Assembly (NCBI GenBank): GCA_023055425.1
Contig: JALGPY010000003.1
Location: 23,495,001 to 23,559,000 of the forward strand
Direction of reading: 5' to 3'
Origin: Linanthus parryae
Taxonomy: Eukaryota > Streptophyta > Magnoliopsida > Ericales > Polemoniaceae
Length of the DNA stretch: 64,000 nucleotides
Below the pieces are notes generated by a model that did not search any database, was not told where the DNA came from, and worked only from the letters and a program-made list of their open reading frames with translations. A program made the translations under genes and the position numbers. Shown piece after piece: positions 1 to 10,448 of this stretch; the stretch's first letter is position 1, and each line of letters starts with the position of its first letter.

Positions 1-2377
1 TAGGCGACACGATGCTCCAAACCCAACTAGGATTCGACGCACACGGAAACATAGTTACTTTTGTCTACGATGAAAATACGACAATAAGAGCATTATCTCA
101 TTATATCGCCGCCACCGAAAGACCTCTAAATATGACCGACGACGGAGAGTGGGACACCGATATACTCACCGCTTTTTGCCCGAGTTATAAGCATATTAGT
201 AGACACACTATTAGGAAAAATATAATGGAAATATATAGTGAGAGGAAAGCGGAAATTATGCAAACTTTTTTAAATTCTAATTTACAGTTGCTTGCACTTC
301 GGATATGTGGTCGGGTACAAATAACAAAGGATATATTTGCGTCACCGCACACTACATTGACACAAATTGGACTTTACAAAAACGTGTTATTGCATTTCAA
401 GAAGCTCCATATCCTCACAACGGTGTAAACATGGGTGAAGCCATAATCGATGTTTTTGAAGAGTAAGGTATTGTTCAACGAATTACATCAATTACTTTTG
501 ACAATGCATCCTCATGTGATAGTGCGATAGATCATATTCAAACTTTGATACAAACACCATTTCATGAAGAAATTGAACATGTTCGTTGTGTATGTCACGT
601 TATCAATTTAATTGTACAAGATGGTTTGAAACAACTAGATGAGCATATTTCTTCTATTCGTGAAGCTATTCTCTTTATTGCGTCTTCAAACAAAAGAAAC
701 AAACTTTTTGCGGATTATTGTGTTAAAATAGGCAAGAAAAAAAGAAGGTTTGGGGGAGATTGTAGGACTAGATGGAACTCGACTTATTCGATGTTGAAAA
801 GTGTTGAAGGTTATGAGAACACAATCACACGTTTTTTGAATGAAAATGGCAATCCCGTTTCCGTTTCACTTAATGATTGGAAGGCCGCCACGGTCTTAAG
901 AGATTTTCTTGAACCATTTTATAACGCAACTAATATTCTTTCGGGTGTTTATTATCCTACTACTAACAACGTTGTTCCACAACTAATGTTTTTAACTATG
1001 ACTTTTAAAGAGTATAGGGAGAATGAAATTTTATACGACGCAATTGCCGACATGAAAGAAAAATTTCTCAAATATTTTGAAACGATCCCTATGATTTTTT
1101 GTTTGTCTAGTATTTTGGACCCAAGACAAAAGGATGCTTCCCTTGGTTTTATGCTAAACCAAATTTCGGAAAACATGACTACCGGGTATAGAGATGTAGT
1201 GATATCACCAACTATTGAACAAGTTAAACAAAAACTTAATGTTATGTATGATAAATATGTTGCTAAATTTGGTATTGGTGGTGCTCAAACATCATCGAGC
1301 GATCCGAAGGGTAAGTGTAAGAGTAAGAGTAAGTATGCTATTGGTTCTTTATTTAAGAGTACACAAACCACACCCACCGGGACGAGTTGCGTCTCGGAAT
1401 TATTGTTGTTTCTCAACCAACATTATTTCTTAAATGTATCAGAGCAAGAAATAGAAAATGTAGATAAACTTGATTGGTGGAAAAATTATGAAAGAACTTA
1501 TCCAATTGTTTCTAAAATGGCACGTGATTTACTAACCCCTCCCGCTTCTACAGTCCCTTCCGAATCTACTTTTAGTGCAGGTAAACGAGTTTTGTCGGAG
1601 AAAAGATCGTGCCTAACCTCGGAGATATTGGAGGTACTCATATGCTCGAAGGATTGGAGCGACGCCAACAAACGCACACAAGACCAACACCCTTTGGACA
1701 TGGCTAGGGATGGCAACGGGTCGGATCCGGATCGGATCAGGCTAGATCCGATCCAGATCCGACTAGGAGAAATGGGATCCAGATCCGATCCAGATCCGTT
1801 CGGATCATCACCAGATTCGGATCAGATCGGATCGGGTTTCATCCAGCTGATCCAAATCCGATCCGTAGATCCATATAATACGTGGTCGGAACGGATTCGG
1901 ATCGGATCCGACTTGAGTTTACAGTACAATACAAAATATAACATAAGAAATAAACACTATTTCACACGCTAAGGCATGTTCGCAAGTTATGAAGCCTAAA
2001 ACACAACATAACTAGCTTTGTAGGTTGGAATTACTATTGTATTCTTCTTGGAAGTGATAGTGGGGAGGAAGTATGAATATATTTGTAAACCACACATATA
2101 CGTCGGATCGGATCGGGTCGGAACCCGGTGGATCTGCCCTTAGATCCAAATCCAGATCCAAATCCGATCGGATCTGGCTTTCCTGATCCAAATCCGATCC
2201 ATTTTCAATTGGATCGGATTTGGATCCGATCCATTCGGCCCGGATCGCTCGGATCACAGATCGAATCGGACCATATTGCCATCCCTAGACGTGGTTGTGA
2301 CCGAACTTTACCAAGATTTGGGAATAGACCCGGACACTCCGCTAGATGTAGACGAATTGCCAAAGACAAGACGTTGA
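1..2377 (+). pseudogene. hAT-family (Ac/RICESLEEPER-like) transposase, broken
   Basis: Cut-and-paste DNA transposase of the hAT superfamily. The window opens inside the gene, so the N-terminal BED zinc finger is not seen. Readable motifs in order are TSDMWSG (about 296), TAHYID, DNASSCD (about 499), RCVCHVINLIVQDG, TRWNSTYSML (about 770) and the C-terminal dimerisation block with LDWWKNYERTYPIVSKMA and PSESTFSAGKRVLSEKRS (about 1470-1610). Three lesions are visible: a frameshift near 282-290, an in-frame TAA at 464-466, and a 583-bp insert at 1705-2287. If the insert and one flanking 8-bp copy are ignored, the frame continues in phase for about 28 codons to TGA at 2375-2377. Known of the family: the block around PSESTFSAGKRV drives dimerisation. 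Inference: an inactive copy, but one that may be similar to a live source element elsewhere in the genome. Confidence 0.9.
1705..2287. mobile_element. GATCC-rich inverted-repeat element with 8-bp target duplication
   Basis: The ends are inverted: TAGGGATGGCAA at 1705 and TTGCCATCCCTA ending at 2287. Next to both ends lie many copies of GGATCC/GATCCGAT-type motifs in opposite orientation, with a non-repetitive AT-richer centre (about 1905-2095). The flanks GACATGGC (1697-1704) and GACGTGGT (2288-2295) look like an 8-bp target duplication with two mismatches, the size hAT elements make. It has no transposase of its own. It sits in the coding region of the hAT transposase. A related element lies at 58589-59359. 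Inference: a non-autonomous hAT-type element. Confidence 0.75.
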
Positions 2378-2814
2378 AAAATGAAGACTATTATTGGGTA
2401 TTTTTTTTCATTTCAATAAGTTTGTATGTAATTTAGAAAAAATGCAAATGATTGTTAGTTAAGTGGGTGCCAACCTAGTTGGGATGTACTTAAACTATAG
2501 TCATGCAATTTTTTCTAACATTTGATGTTTTAATCAATAATACAAGTTTAGTTTTTTTTTTTTCAATATTTGTCAAATTTAATGTATTATAGATACTACT
2601 TAGTACTTACTAGTACTACAAAAAAATATTTGATGTTTTTAATGTACAAATTTAATGTACTTAAACATTAAATTTGTACATTAAATAAAATCAAATATTA
2701 AATAAGAACATTAATGAAACCCTAACCCTAGTTTTATTAATGAACCCTAACCCTAATTTTATTAATTAATACTACAACAATTACTATCACCACAAACAAA
2801 TAAAAAAAAATATA
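2378..2814. other. AT-rich 3' region of the hAT element
   Basis: No gene seen. AT-rich, with short repeats of ATTTGATGTTTT and TTTAATGTAC and two short telomere-like AACCCTAACCCTA tracts (about 2721-2757). It lies between the transposase stop and the CGGTTC-rich end and is probably the element's 3' untranslated and subterminal DNA. Confidence 0.5.
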
Positions 2815-3027
2815 TACGGACCGGTTCATAACCGGAACCGAACCGAAACCAAACCGGTGAACCAACCGGTTCCGGTTCACGGTTCCGGTTCGGTTCCAGC
2901 TGAACAAATGTAACCGGTTCCGGTTCAACCGAACCGAAACCTAATGTGTAACCACCGAACCGAAACCGACCGAATTGGCTCCAACCGGTTCGGTTCCGGT
3001 TCGGTTCGAACCGAAATCGCACCCCTG
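2815..3027. repeat. CCGGTT/CCGAACC subterminal repeat array, probable right end of the hAT element
   Basis: About 200 bp made almost entirely of CCGGTT, CCGAACC and GGTTCGG motifs in both orientations, closing with CGCACCCCTG at 3018-3027. The reverse complement, CAGGGGTGCG, is a plausible hAT terminal inverted repeat, and hAT transposases bind clustered subterminal motifs. The left partner would lie outside the window, so the pairing and the 8-bp target duplication cannot be checked here. Confidence 0.5.
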
Positions 3028-4094
3028 GGAAGATCTGGTAAGATTGCAACTTCAACTTCTTTATTTCATTATTCCTTTCTGCTTCCATTTCTTCTCTGCT
3101 TACATTCCTTTTTTCAGAGATTTGGGTATTTAGCAACAAATTAATCTTGGAATCAGAAAACAGTGGTTACCAGGGAATTCTCATTAACTGTGTGGCTCTA
3201 TTTAAAGGTCATGATACGGCATTCTCAATCTCTATGGTGCAGATCAGTTAGGTTTGATTATCAGGTTGCCAGTTTTCTTAACAGGTCGCCGAGTTTTTTA
3301 ATCTATGTAGTGCAGATTGGTTGGGTTTGTTTGATTGTCAGGACTCAGGTGGATAGAGAAGTTGAAATGAGGAGTTAGTTGTATGCAATCTGTATCAGGT
3401 AATAGAGTTGGCGGTCACAAAGTCAGTTCTTGGCTAAGCTATGTGCCAAAGCTGCCTGTTACTCTTATGTCATGGGTGACCCCTTGGAGGGCAGCTTTTG
3501 GAACCTGTTAAGACATGGACTGTTTAGCATGCTCTGTGTTAATTGTTGGGCGTGGGCGTGCTTTTACTGTTCATGAGAGACTTTGAGAGGGGTGGAAAAC
3601 TTGGTATTCTGTAGCCGCTTTGTTCATGTGAGTCAAAGTTGTCACATGATGAAAATTCTGTAGTGTTTTACTATTTTTGTTTCAATTTTTTTGATATCCG
3701 GTGGTGTAGAATGGTGGTTGGCTAATTTGAAAGTTTAACTGTGTCGCAATCCTTGCCAGGAGGAGACATAACACAGTCACAAAAGAGATGTATTTTGTTC
3801 TCATTAGTCTCATCAGGGAATTGAAATTACGCCAAGATGTTCCTTTCTCTGAGATTCATCTTAGTGGGGGAGGATGTTGTGATGATGTCGTGAAATTCCC
3901 GAGAAAGTTTGAAGAAAAGAAAAGAAAGGAAAATGAAAAAATTAAATATATGATTTTCATGAGTGTTCATTTCACAATAAAGTAAGTTGAAAAGTGAATG
4001 GAAATAAAATTTCTGCAAAATCTCGTGATTCTTTCGGGAAAACATTTGAAGGAGAATGTTTACTGCAGAAGAATAAACATAGTGGGTCCCACAA
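3028..4094. other. Non-genic stretch, nothing recognised
   Basis: Short open frames only, none with recognisable domains. A CT-rich tract follows 3045. I see no gene or repeat I can name. Confidence 0.4.
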
Positions 4095-4108
4095 CTATCC
4101 TAAAACAA

Positions 4109-4193
4109 TTTTTTTTTGTTCGTCAACCGGATAATCCCGGGACCTCATGCAGGGGCTTCCAATGCTCTACCAATTGAGCTACCACTCTAGTGG
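4109..4193 (-). mobile_element. Short tRNA-derived SINE-like retroposon with target duplication
   Basis: Read on the minus strand, the 85-bp body has an A-box-like GGTAGCTCAATTGGTAGAGC and a degenerate B box, and ends in an A-run (plus-strand T-run 4109-4117). It is flanked by CTATCCTAAAACAA (4095-4108) and CTGTCCTAAAACAA (4194-4207), a 14-bp direct repeat with one mismatch, as expected for target-primed reverse transcription. It could be a retroposed tRNA pseudogene rather than a full SINE, because no tRNA-unrelated body is seen. Confidence 0.65.
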
Positions 4194-4692
4194 CTGTCCT
4201 AAAACAACTAAACACAAATATAGGAAAATAAAACGATTTTCATTTTCCTTTTCCTTCACTTTCTTGACAAAATGGACACAGTAGTATTGTATTCTAAGTA
4301 TCCAAATTGTCGTCACCCTAAGTTGGGTTCAAAGCATTTTTCTTCGGTTTCTTACCAGTTCCTAGTTTCACCGTGTAGTTACAAGATGGTTTATGGTTTA
4401 TGGTTTCTTGTTTTGTTGTTATGAATGTGGTATGTAGATTTTCTTTATTTGTGTTACTGTGATGCCGTCAAAGAAGCATCCTAATAGTGTGAAAAGGCGA
4501 TCATTTCTGAAACTATAAAGGTCATTGTATCTCTCATTTCCGGAGGTGTTGAACATGTGCACGTACTTGTTTTAACAACTTTTTAATTGTCGTGAATTTA
4601 GTCATATCATATACTATGCATTTGTAGTGGGAGGAGGTATTGTTGGTATTTAATATGCGTAATAAGTAATTTGTGCTCTTCTGTATAAATAC

Positions 4693-4937
4693 ATTTTTTT
4701 TGAGATACCGTGTTGTCTGGGCCAACTTTCGCGCATCTTAACTTAACTCACGGGGGCCCAAAGATTATTAGTAGTCGAGAGATTTGAACAGAGATAACTG
4801 TGTTGTCCGCCTAGCTTATGCACATCGACTTAAATCATGAAATCCTAGGGATTATTGAGTGGGGTTTGAACCTGAGATTTCAAGAGGAGCAAAACCTTAA
4901 GTCTCAAGACTTATCCACTGAGCCAACCCTCTTGAGG
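4693..4937 (-). mobile_element. tRNA-derived SINE
   Basis: On the minus strand the head carries an A box (TTGGCTCAGTGG, plus 4914-4926) and a B box (GGTTCAAACCCC, plus 4861-4872) about 45 bp apart, the spacing of a tRNA promoter. A tRNA-unrelated body follows and ends in an A-run (plus-strand T-run 4693-4700). I could not define a target duplication. Such elements are transcribed by RNA polymerase III and moved by LINE enzymes; two LINE copies are present in this window. Confidence 0.6.
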
Positions 4938-5000
4938 GTTGCTGTAGGCTATAGCTGCACATTCATTTGCAAATAAATAACCGAGTTTAACTTAGACTTA

Positions 5001-5373
5001 GGCCCTGCTTTCCTTGTCTAATTTTATGTGACTTTTTACATTTTTGTAAGTCATAAAAAAATTTATAATCAGGTCATTTTTGTTAAAGTTTATGTATGAT
5101 ATTTTTTGTACCTTATTATAAGACTAGAAAAAGTTAATTTTTTCTAACTTCAATTTTTTTTTATCTTTTTACTCTTTAAAATTACTTTTTAGGAGATAAA
5201 ATAGATGTTAAGTAAACAACATTTTTTATTAAAAAGCTAAGTAAAATATTTTAGAAAACTTATTAGGCGGAAAGTAAACAATCTTTTTTATCTCTTTCTA
5301 AAAAAGATAAAAAGTTACATAAATTTATGTAAAGAAATACTCTCAAAAAAAATTATGTAAAGAAAGCAAGATC
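5001..5373. repeat. Candidate MITE with imperfect inverted ends
   Basis: GGCCCTGCTTTCCTTGTC at 5001 pairs imperfectly (about 16 of 23 positions) with the inverse of AATTATGTAAAGAAAGCAAG near 5351-5370. The interior is very AT-rich and contains further internal inverted pieces (TTATGTGACTTTTTACAT versus ATGTAACTTTTTATC inverse). No clear target duplication. Confidence 0.35.
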
Positions 5374-5728
5374 TTAAACTTTGTAAAAGGTGAAAGTTTT
5401 TTTTCTCTAACACATGGGAATAATATCAAGATTTGTTCACAAAATATCCAATCAAGCGTAGAAGCAATCTCTGTCTCTCTCTCTCTTAGATAGGGTTTTT
5501 GATGGGCTTGAAGCCCTGTCTCGCTCATTTCTCTCCTTGTCTCTCCTCCGGTTCTGAGATTGAAATACCAATCGGCTGAAATCGAGCTTATTTTGGACCA
5601 AACGGAGAGCCATTCTTTGTCGAACTCCAATCAAACCGATCGATGAGTTCTGGACCTTCCTCCCCCTATTGGGAATAGATTATTACCTCTTTGTTGTATC
5701 CTTGATGAAATAGAGGGCGAAGAAGACG

Positions 5729-7008
5729 ATGACGAAGAAGAAGAAGAAGACCAAGAAGATTTCCAGAGACATTGCTGAAGCTAGTACTAGTAGTGGGTGA
5801 GAATCAACTCTCTCTCTCTCTCAATACAAATGATACCTGCCAACTGTTCTAATGCTATTATGTACTACCACTACTCATTTTTGGTGTTATTGCGATTTGC
5901 ATACATGACTGCTGGTTTTGTTTCCAATTTGAAGTAAAAAATAATCTCATTTATGTATGTAAAACATTTTCACTATCAGGTCAAGATTAGGCTACAAGTA
6001 GGAAAACACACACCAGATATAAAACATGTGACGGGACATTTGCTCTGGCATTCTTCTAGCGATTTTCTTTGTAATATTAAAATTTTACTTCCAATTCGGT
6101 TACCTAGTTTCTCTTCGATATGATATTGCTGTGCGAATAAGACTTGCCCACTAATCACGATAGAAATTTCCTTTTCCATTCCAGGTCTTCCAGAGAAAGG
6201 CTGCAGAGTATCCCCGAGTTAATGGCCAACTTGCCTACTGAAGTTGTCACCGACATACTCTTACGCTTGCCGGTGAAACCACTTCTGCGTTTCCGGTGTG
6301 TCTCCAAACCGTGGCTTGCTCTCATTGACAGTCCTGATTTCATCAAATTACATTTCAACCGTTCCATCGAAGCCAGAAACAACAGAAGCCTTATTGTTAA
6401 AGTGCTCCCTAAACCATTCGCTACCTATTCCTCTATTAACCTGGATTCACTTGACGTCGCCGTCGAAATCGACCACCCGTTTGACGTATATTACAGAGAG
6501 TGGTACCCTCCTCAGGTTGTGGGTTCCTATAATGGTTTAATGCTTCTGCTATGAGAAACGCGATGCCAGTGGTGATGTAACTATAGTTATCTGGATCCCA
6601 TTCATCAGAAAGTATCTTAAATTACCCACTACTCAGATCGAATCCCAACACAATTGCTTCAAAATAGAAAAATACGGTATAGGGTATGATTCAATCCACG
6701 ATGATTACAATGTGGTGTGTATGATTCACTGTGACAGTGATAATGACAATGGTTACTTGGAAGGTAAGGTTTATAGTCTAAAATCCAACACATAGAGAGG
6801 GATTCACGATTTCCCTGATTACCTCCGACTGTATGGACGTTATGGAGTGTTCTGTGGTGGGGCTTTACATTGGGTTGTCACTGACATCACTACGAATATC
6901 GTTGTGTTGGTGCATTTGATGTTGCTACTGAGGTCTATCAATTGGTGCCCATGTCCAACTTTCTGATAAGTATAATATCTGCAATCGTGTAGCAGTTTTG
7001 GAGGGGTG
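5729..7008 (+). pseudogene. F-box/FBA protein gene (CPR1/CPR30-like), two exons, broken
   Basis: F-box proteins link substrates to SKP1-cullin (SCF) ubiquitin ligases. Proposed exon 1 is 5729-5796 (ATG, Lys-rich MTKKKKKTKK start), with donor GTGAGA at 5797, acceptor TTCCAG ending at 6184 and exon 2 from 6185. The join keeps the frame and leads into [23 protein letters not shown], the F-box. The reading stops at TGA 6552-6554 through a one-base frameshift near 6540. The next frame then carries the FBA region (IVIWIPFIRKYLKLP, YGIGYDSIHDDY, KVYSLKSNT), with a TAG near 6793 where Trp is expected. Homology ends near 7008 in VLEGC, where a probable LTR begins. Exon structure is inferred; the closely similar arrangement at 59673 supports it. 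Confidence 0.8.
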
Positions 7009-8805
7009 TGTTGATGAATTAAAATTGCATATTTTAGTATGTTAACGAACTCTTCTTAACTTGCTAATATGTGTAATTTATCTATTTTATCTCTCTTTCT
7101 AGACTTATGCTTGTTTTCGTAATTTTGGTTGCTTTTAACTTGTTTTGTAGGCAAAGACGTGATTTAGAACGCAAGGGGCTAGTTGGGAAAGCTTGAAATG
7201 AGGAATTGAGAGGCTTTGGAAGGGCCAAGAGAAGTGAAGAAGGAATTTGAAGGCTTAATTTGAAGAAGTCAAGTGATAAAGAGGCTAAATTTGAAGCAAC
7301 TACTTTGCAAGTTAAAGTGAAGATTTGAAGGCCTATTTGAGAAGACAAGAGAAGAATATGGGGTCGTTATTGAAGATTTAGAAGAAAAGAGGTCAAAATT
7401 AGAGTCAAAGGTTGAAGTGGAGGGCAAATTAGAGAAGAACTTAACGGAATTGGGGCTAAAGTGTAGATTTCTAAACGTTTTAAGGGCTGTCATGAAGGGA
7501 CTTAACGGAGTTGCGATGTTATTTGCTATTTCCCAAATGTTTTTAAGAGGAGATGGGGGAGTTTTAAAACATAACAGAGACTTAGGGGGGATCCGGGTGA
7601 AAATTCTCCAAAACAGCTCATCTTCTCACACGGGACTCTCTCTCTCCCCGTCAAACACGCAGCAAGAAAACAGAGCATCTATGGAGCTGCGACGAAGCTT
7701 CTTCCCAGCAGTGACCCGGGCTCGTTTCTTCACCAAATCAAACAAGGTTGGTCTCAAATTACTCTTTGTCCAACCCTCTTCCTAACCCACTGATCAATTC
7801 GGCCCAAGAATTCTTCTAGAAGAAACGCCCAATTCACCTAGGGTTCTTGAAGCAACTTCAAATCAACGATTGAGAGTCTCTCAGTTCAATTCAAGGGCTA
7901 GGATCAATCCTTGGAGGCTACGACAACCCTCCCTCACTGCCTATATAAGCCAAAGAGAAAGAAGAAGAAGGGGAGGACGACCACGCACAAAGTTGAGCCG
8001 AAGCTCTGTCTCTCTCTCTTCTCTCTCGGTACTAAACCAATTTCTCGGTTCGTTCTGGTGTTTCCGAGCTCATCCTGAGCTACTACGGAGCTAGTAACAA
8101 CCAGGGAGGAAAGGGTTAGGTCTGGTTTTCAATCTGGGTTTGTGTTGCTCTGTTTTGAGCACTGTTTTGGTCACTGTTATGGGTTTTGTGCTTGCAGCAG
8201 CAGTTAGGTGACTTGTTTAGCTGCTGTTAGCTTTGAATTTGTTGGGTTGGTAGCTGCTTTAGATTGATTAAAGTGTAGTTTGAATCAAACACTAGTAGTT
8301 TGTTCATCATTTGGTAGCAAGTTGGTGTTATTTGGTTGAATTGAAGAGTATTTGAGCTTGAATATAATGGCTATTTTCACGAATTCTCTTGATTCTTGTG
8401 TCTTGCTCTTGAATATGAACAACTAAGCTACTTGTTGGGTTGATTGATGAAGATAGATGACTTGTGTGTGAGAAATTCAATTGTTCTTCTAGTCTTATAA
8501 GTTGGATGTCGAATCCGTAGTATTCAGGTGTTGAATATCAAATCTGAATTGTGGCTTGATCTTTCATATGGAAACACTCTCGTTTACATATGAAAGATGC
8601 TTGACATAACTCGATTTTGCATTTCACTCTTGAATACAAGAGCTAGACAAATCCTCTTACTATATAATCCATGCTTTCCTTTGACATAAACTTTGGGTGT
8701 TGATGCTCACACACAAGGCCTCTATTGGAATCGATTGACCCAACTTACTCTCTTATTGACAAACTCGTTTGAATCATACTAGTAATAGTGTTAGTAATTG
8801 TTTCA
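7009..8805 (+). mobile_element. Probable solo LTR (long, Ty3/gypsy-like)
   Basis: A 1.8-kb non-coding block begins TGTTGATGAATTAAAATTGC and ends TTGTTTCA, so it has the TG...CA form of an LTR. It contains a good TATA box (CTATATAAGCC, about 7940) about 1.1 kb from its end. It abuts F-box sequence on both sides. The F-box pieces are not colinear: the left one ends near the C-terminal half and the right one starts inside the F-box. Both flanks carry GGTG. No polymerase domains are present. The family is uncertain; the long LTR and the opening sequence resemble Athila/Tat-type elements, which is inference. Confidence 0.5.
7936..7950 (+). promoter_or_regulatory. TATA box of the solo LTR
   Basis: GCCTATATAAGCC lies in the LTR ahead of an AG-rich, CT-rich leader, the usual position of an LTR promoter at the U3/R boundary. 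Confidence 0.4.
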
Positions 8806-9208
8806 GGTGCGTCTCCAAACCATGGCTTGCTCTCATAGACAGTCCCGAGTTCATCAAGTTACATCTCAACCGCTTGATAGAAACCCTGAAACAATCGGAT
8901 ACTCATACTTGTGGAAGATTTACATATCAATTCACGGACCTACTCGTAAACCTGGACTCAGCGGCTGTCCCTTTAGAAATCGATCACCCACAGAAGAATT
9001 CCTACGAAAAGAGACAATGGGGAAGTGATTGGTTTAAGGGTTCTTGTAATGGTTAAATCCTTATAAGTTACCATGACAGGGAAGATAAATTTGATAACAT
9101 TAATTTTATCTGGAACCCATCCCCCAGAAACTACCACATATTACCTTTCGCTGAATCCGATTCCCACATTGTTGTTGGTGATGATGTTGAAGATGAAAAT
9201 TATGGGCC
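8806..9208 (+). pseudogene. F-box gene fragment, 5'-truncated
   Basis: Starts in the middle of the F-box ([16 protein letters not shown]) and continues through LHLNRLIETLKQ, VNLDSAAVPLEIDHP and GSCNG, then TAA at 9054-9056 where the family continues. After the stop the same frame still reads ILISYHDREDKFDNINFIWN and LPFAESDSH before homology is lost near 9208. The 5' end is cut at the LTR end. It is another copy, not the continuation of the gene at 5729, because it repeats the N-terminal part of the protein. Confidence 0.8.
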
Positions 9209-9546
9209 AAAACTTTGGTGCGTCCCTTTGGTAACCGGCTAAGCCGGTACAAGCCGGTTATTACGAAAAATGCCAGCTACCGGACGAAAAAAGTGGTCCC
9301 AGATGCCAGCTACCGGACAAAAAGGTGGTCCCAGGAAGATTCCTTTTTAACCTAGATAGTATTGTTAACACTTTAGAATGAACTAAGCTCAATAAGATAA
9401 CACAGTGATAACGTTGATTAATCTTTAGTTAGTTTGTTTAACAGTTATGATATTAACACTTTCATTTCAGATAAAATCTGAGATATCATTGTTAACAAAA
9501 CTTGAATCCTTAACTAATCACAGCAGAAATAGAATTAAATATAGGA

Positions 9547-9812
9547 TAAACTATCGTACTTTGAAATCAAAATGTTGAAAATGACAAAAATCACAACATA
9601 CAACAGTTTCACACGAAAATAGTGAGATTTTGAAGAATTCTCGGCCCTTTCGAGTCTCATACTTAACTGAACACAACAGAATAGAGGGGAAACTATCTTA
9701 CTTTGAAATTAAAACGATGAAAATAACAAAAATCACAACATACAGCAGTTTCACATGAAAAGATTGGGATTTGGAAGCATTCTCGGCCCCTACGAGTCTC
9801 CTACTCAACGTT
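9547..9812. repeat. Tandem duplication of the 3' end of the GRF gene
   Basis: About 125 bp starting AAACTATCGTACTTTGAAAT (near 9549) is repeated starting AAACTATCTTACTTTGAAAT (near 9691), an offset of about 142 bp, with roughly 85% identity. The second copy contains the stop codon and membrane-segment codons of the minus-strand GRF gene; the first lies just beyond its stop. Confidence 0.7.
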
Positions 9813-10087
9813 GTTACCTCCTCCTGAAGTTGTTGGAGATATGGAGCACAACACGGACTGGGAAATTCATCTCCCCAGTAGAAATAGTTGCAATGTTGAC
9901 CTCTAGGCTTGACACAAGTCCAAAACACGCGTCCATCATTTTCGGGCGTATGTGCGGTACGACTTACCGGGTAACGGCCACAGAAACACTGCCCGGGCCT
10001 ACACCCTGACCTCCGGGATGCATCTCCTCTTGAATATGAAGGTGGATTGCTTGGTGATGGTGAAGAGCTTACACTATGTTGAGACAT
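9698..10087 (-). CDS. Small GRF-type zinc-finger protein with C-terminal membrane anchor
   Basis: A 129-residue open frame. Residues about 1-30 are Ser/Pro-rich, then a GRF-type zinc-finger region with CFCGRYPVSRTAHTPENDGR, FWTCVKPRGQHCNYFYWGDE (about 34-75), a short helical stretch LQQLQEEVTTLSRRL, and a hydrophobic tail LLYVVIFVIFIVLISK that could be a single membrane helix. GRF fingers bind single-stranded nucleic acid in characterised proteins. In plants, short GRF proteins with a coiled coil and hydrophobic tail are common and often lie in transposon-rich DNA; that context applies here, next to the Ulp1-type gene. Function unknown. The frame is undamaged, unlike its neighbour. Confidence 0.6.
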   Translation of the reverse strand: MSQHSVSSSPSPSNPPSYSRGDASRRSGCRPGQCFCGRYPVSRTAHTPENDGRVFWTCVKPRGQHCNYFYWGDEFPSPCCAPYLQQLQEEVTTLSRRLVGAENASKSQSFHVKLLYVVIFVIFIVLISK

Positions 10088-10448
10088 TTCTTAGAGCGAA
10101 AGAAGAGAAGGGTAAAAGAGAAGGAGAACTGATGAGATCTGAGAGTGAAGAGAGAAATAAAGAGTTAGTTGAGAGTGGTTGGAGATAGAATTAAAAGCGG
10201 GCAGTGGGTAGGTTGGTTGATATAAATACAGGTATCTACAGTTAAGATAGAGACCTCAACACGTTAGAATGGATAAATAATAACCTAGTAGTGCATTTAT
10301 TAATTAAGTTTTGGTAGGTGAGGGTAGTTGGACAACACCAAATGCACCTTAAATAAATTTAATTGTACAGTTTGTGTTCACAAAAAAGCACAAGCAATTT
10401 TTCAGAAAACAACACAAGCCATCAAATAGTAATAAAAAAAACATTGCC
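10088..10448. other. Spacer between the GRF and Ulp1-type genes
   Basis: No further coding evidence. An AG-rich stretch (10088-10190 on the plus strand) would be the 5' leader of the minus-strand GRF gene. Confidence 0.4.

Noticed and set aside
1701..1972. Transposase C-terminus with Asp/Arg/Ile-rich repeats
   Set aside because: These residues are the GATCC-rich inserted element read in the transposase frame, not protein sequence.
2721..2757. Telomere-like AACCCTAACCCTA tracts
   Set aside because: Only two short units, inside a transposon; the similar TTAGGG pieces in the small LTRs are also part of a repeat. Not a telomere.
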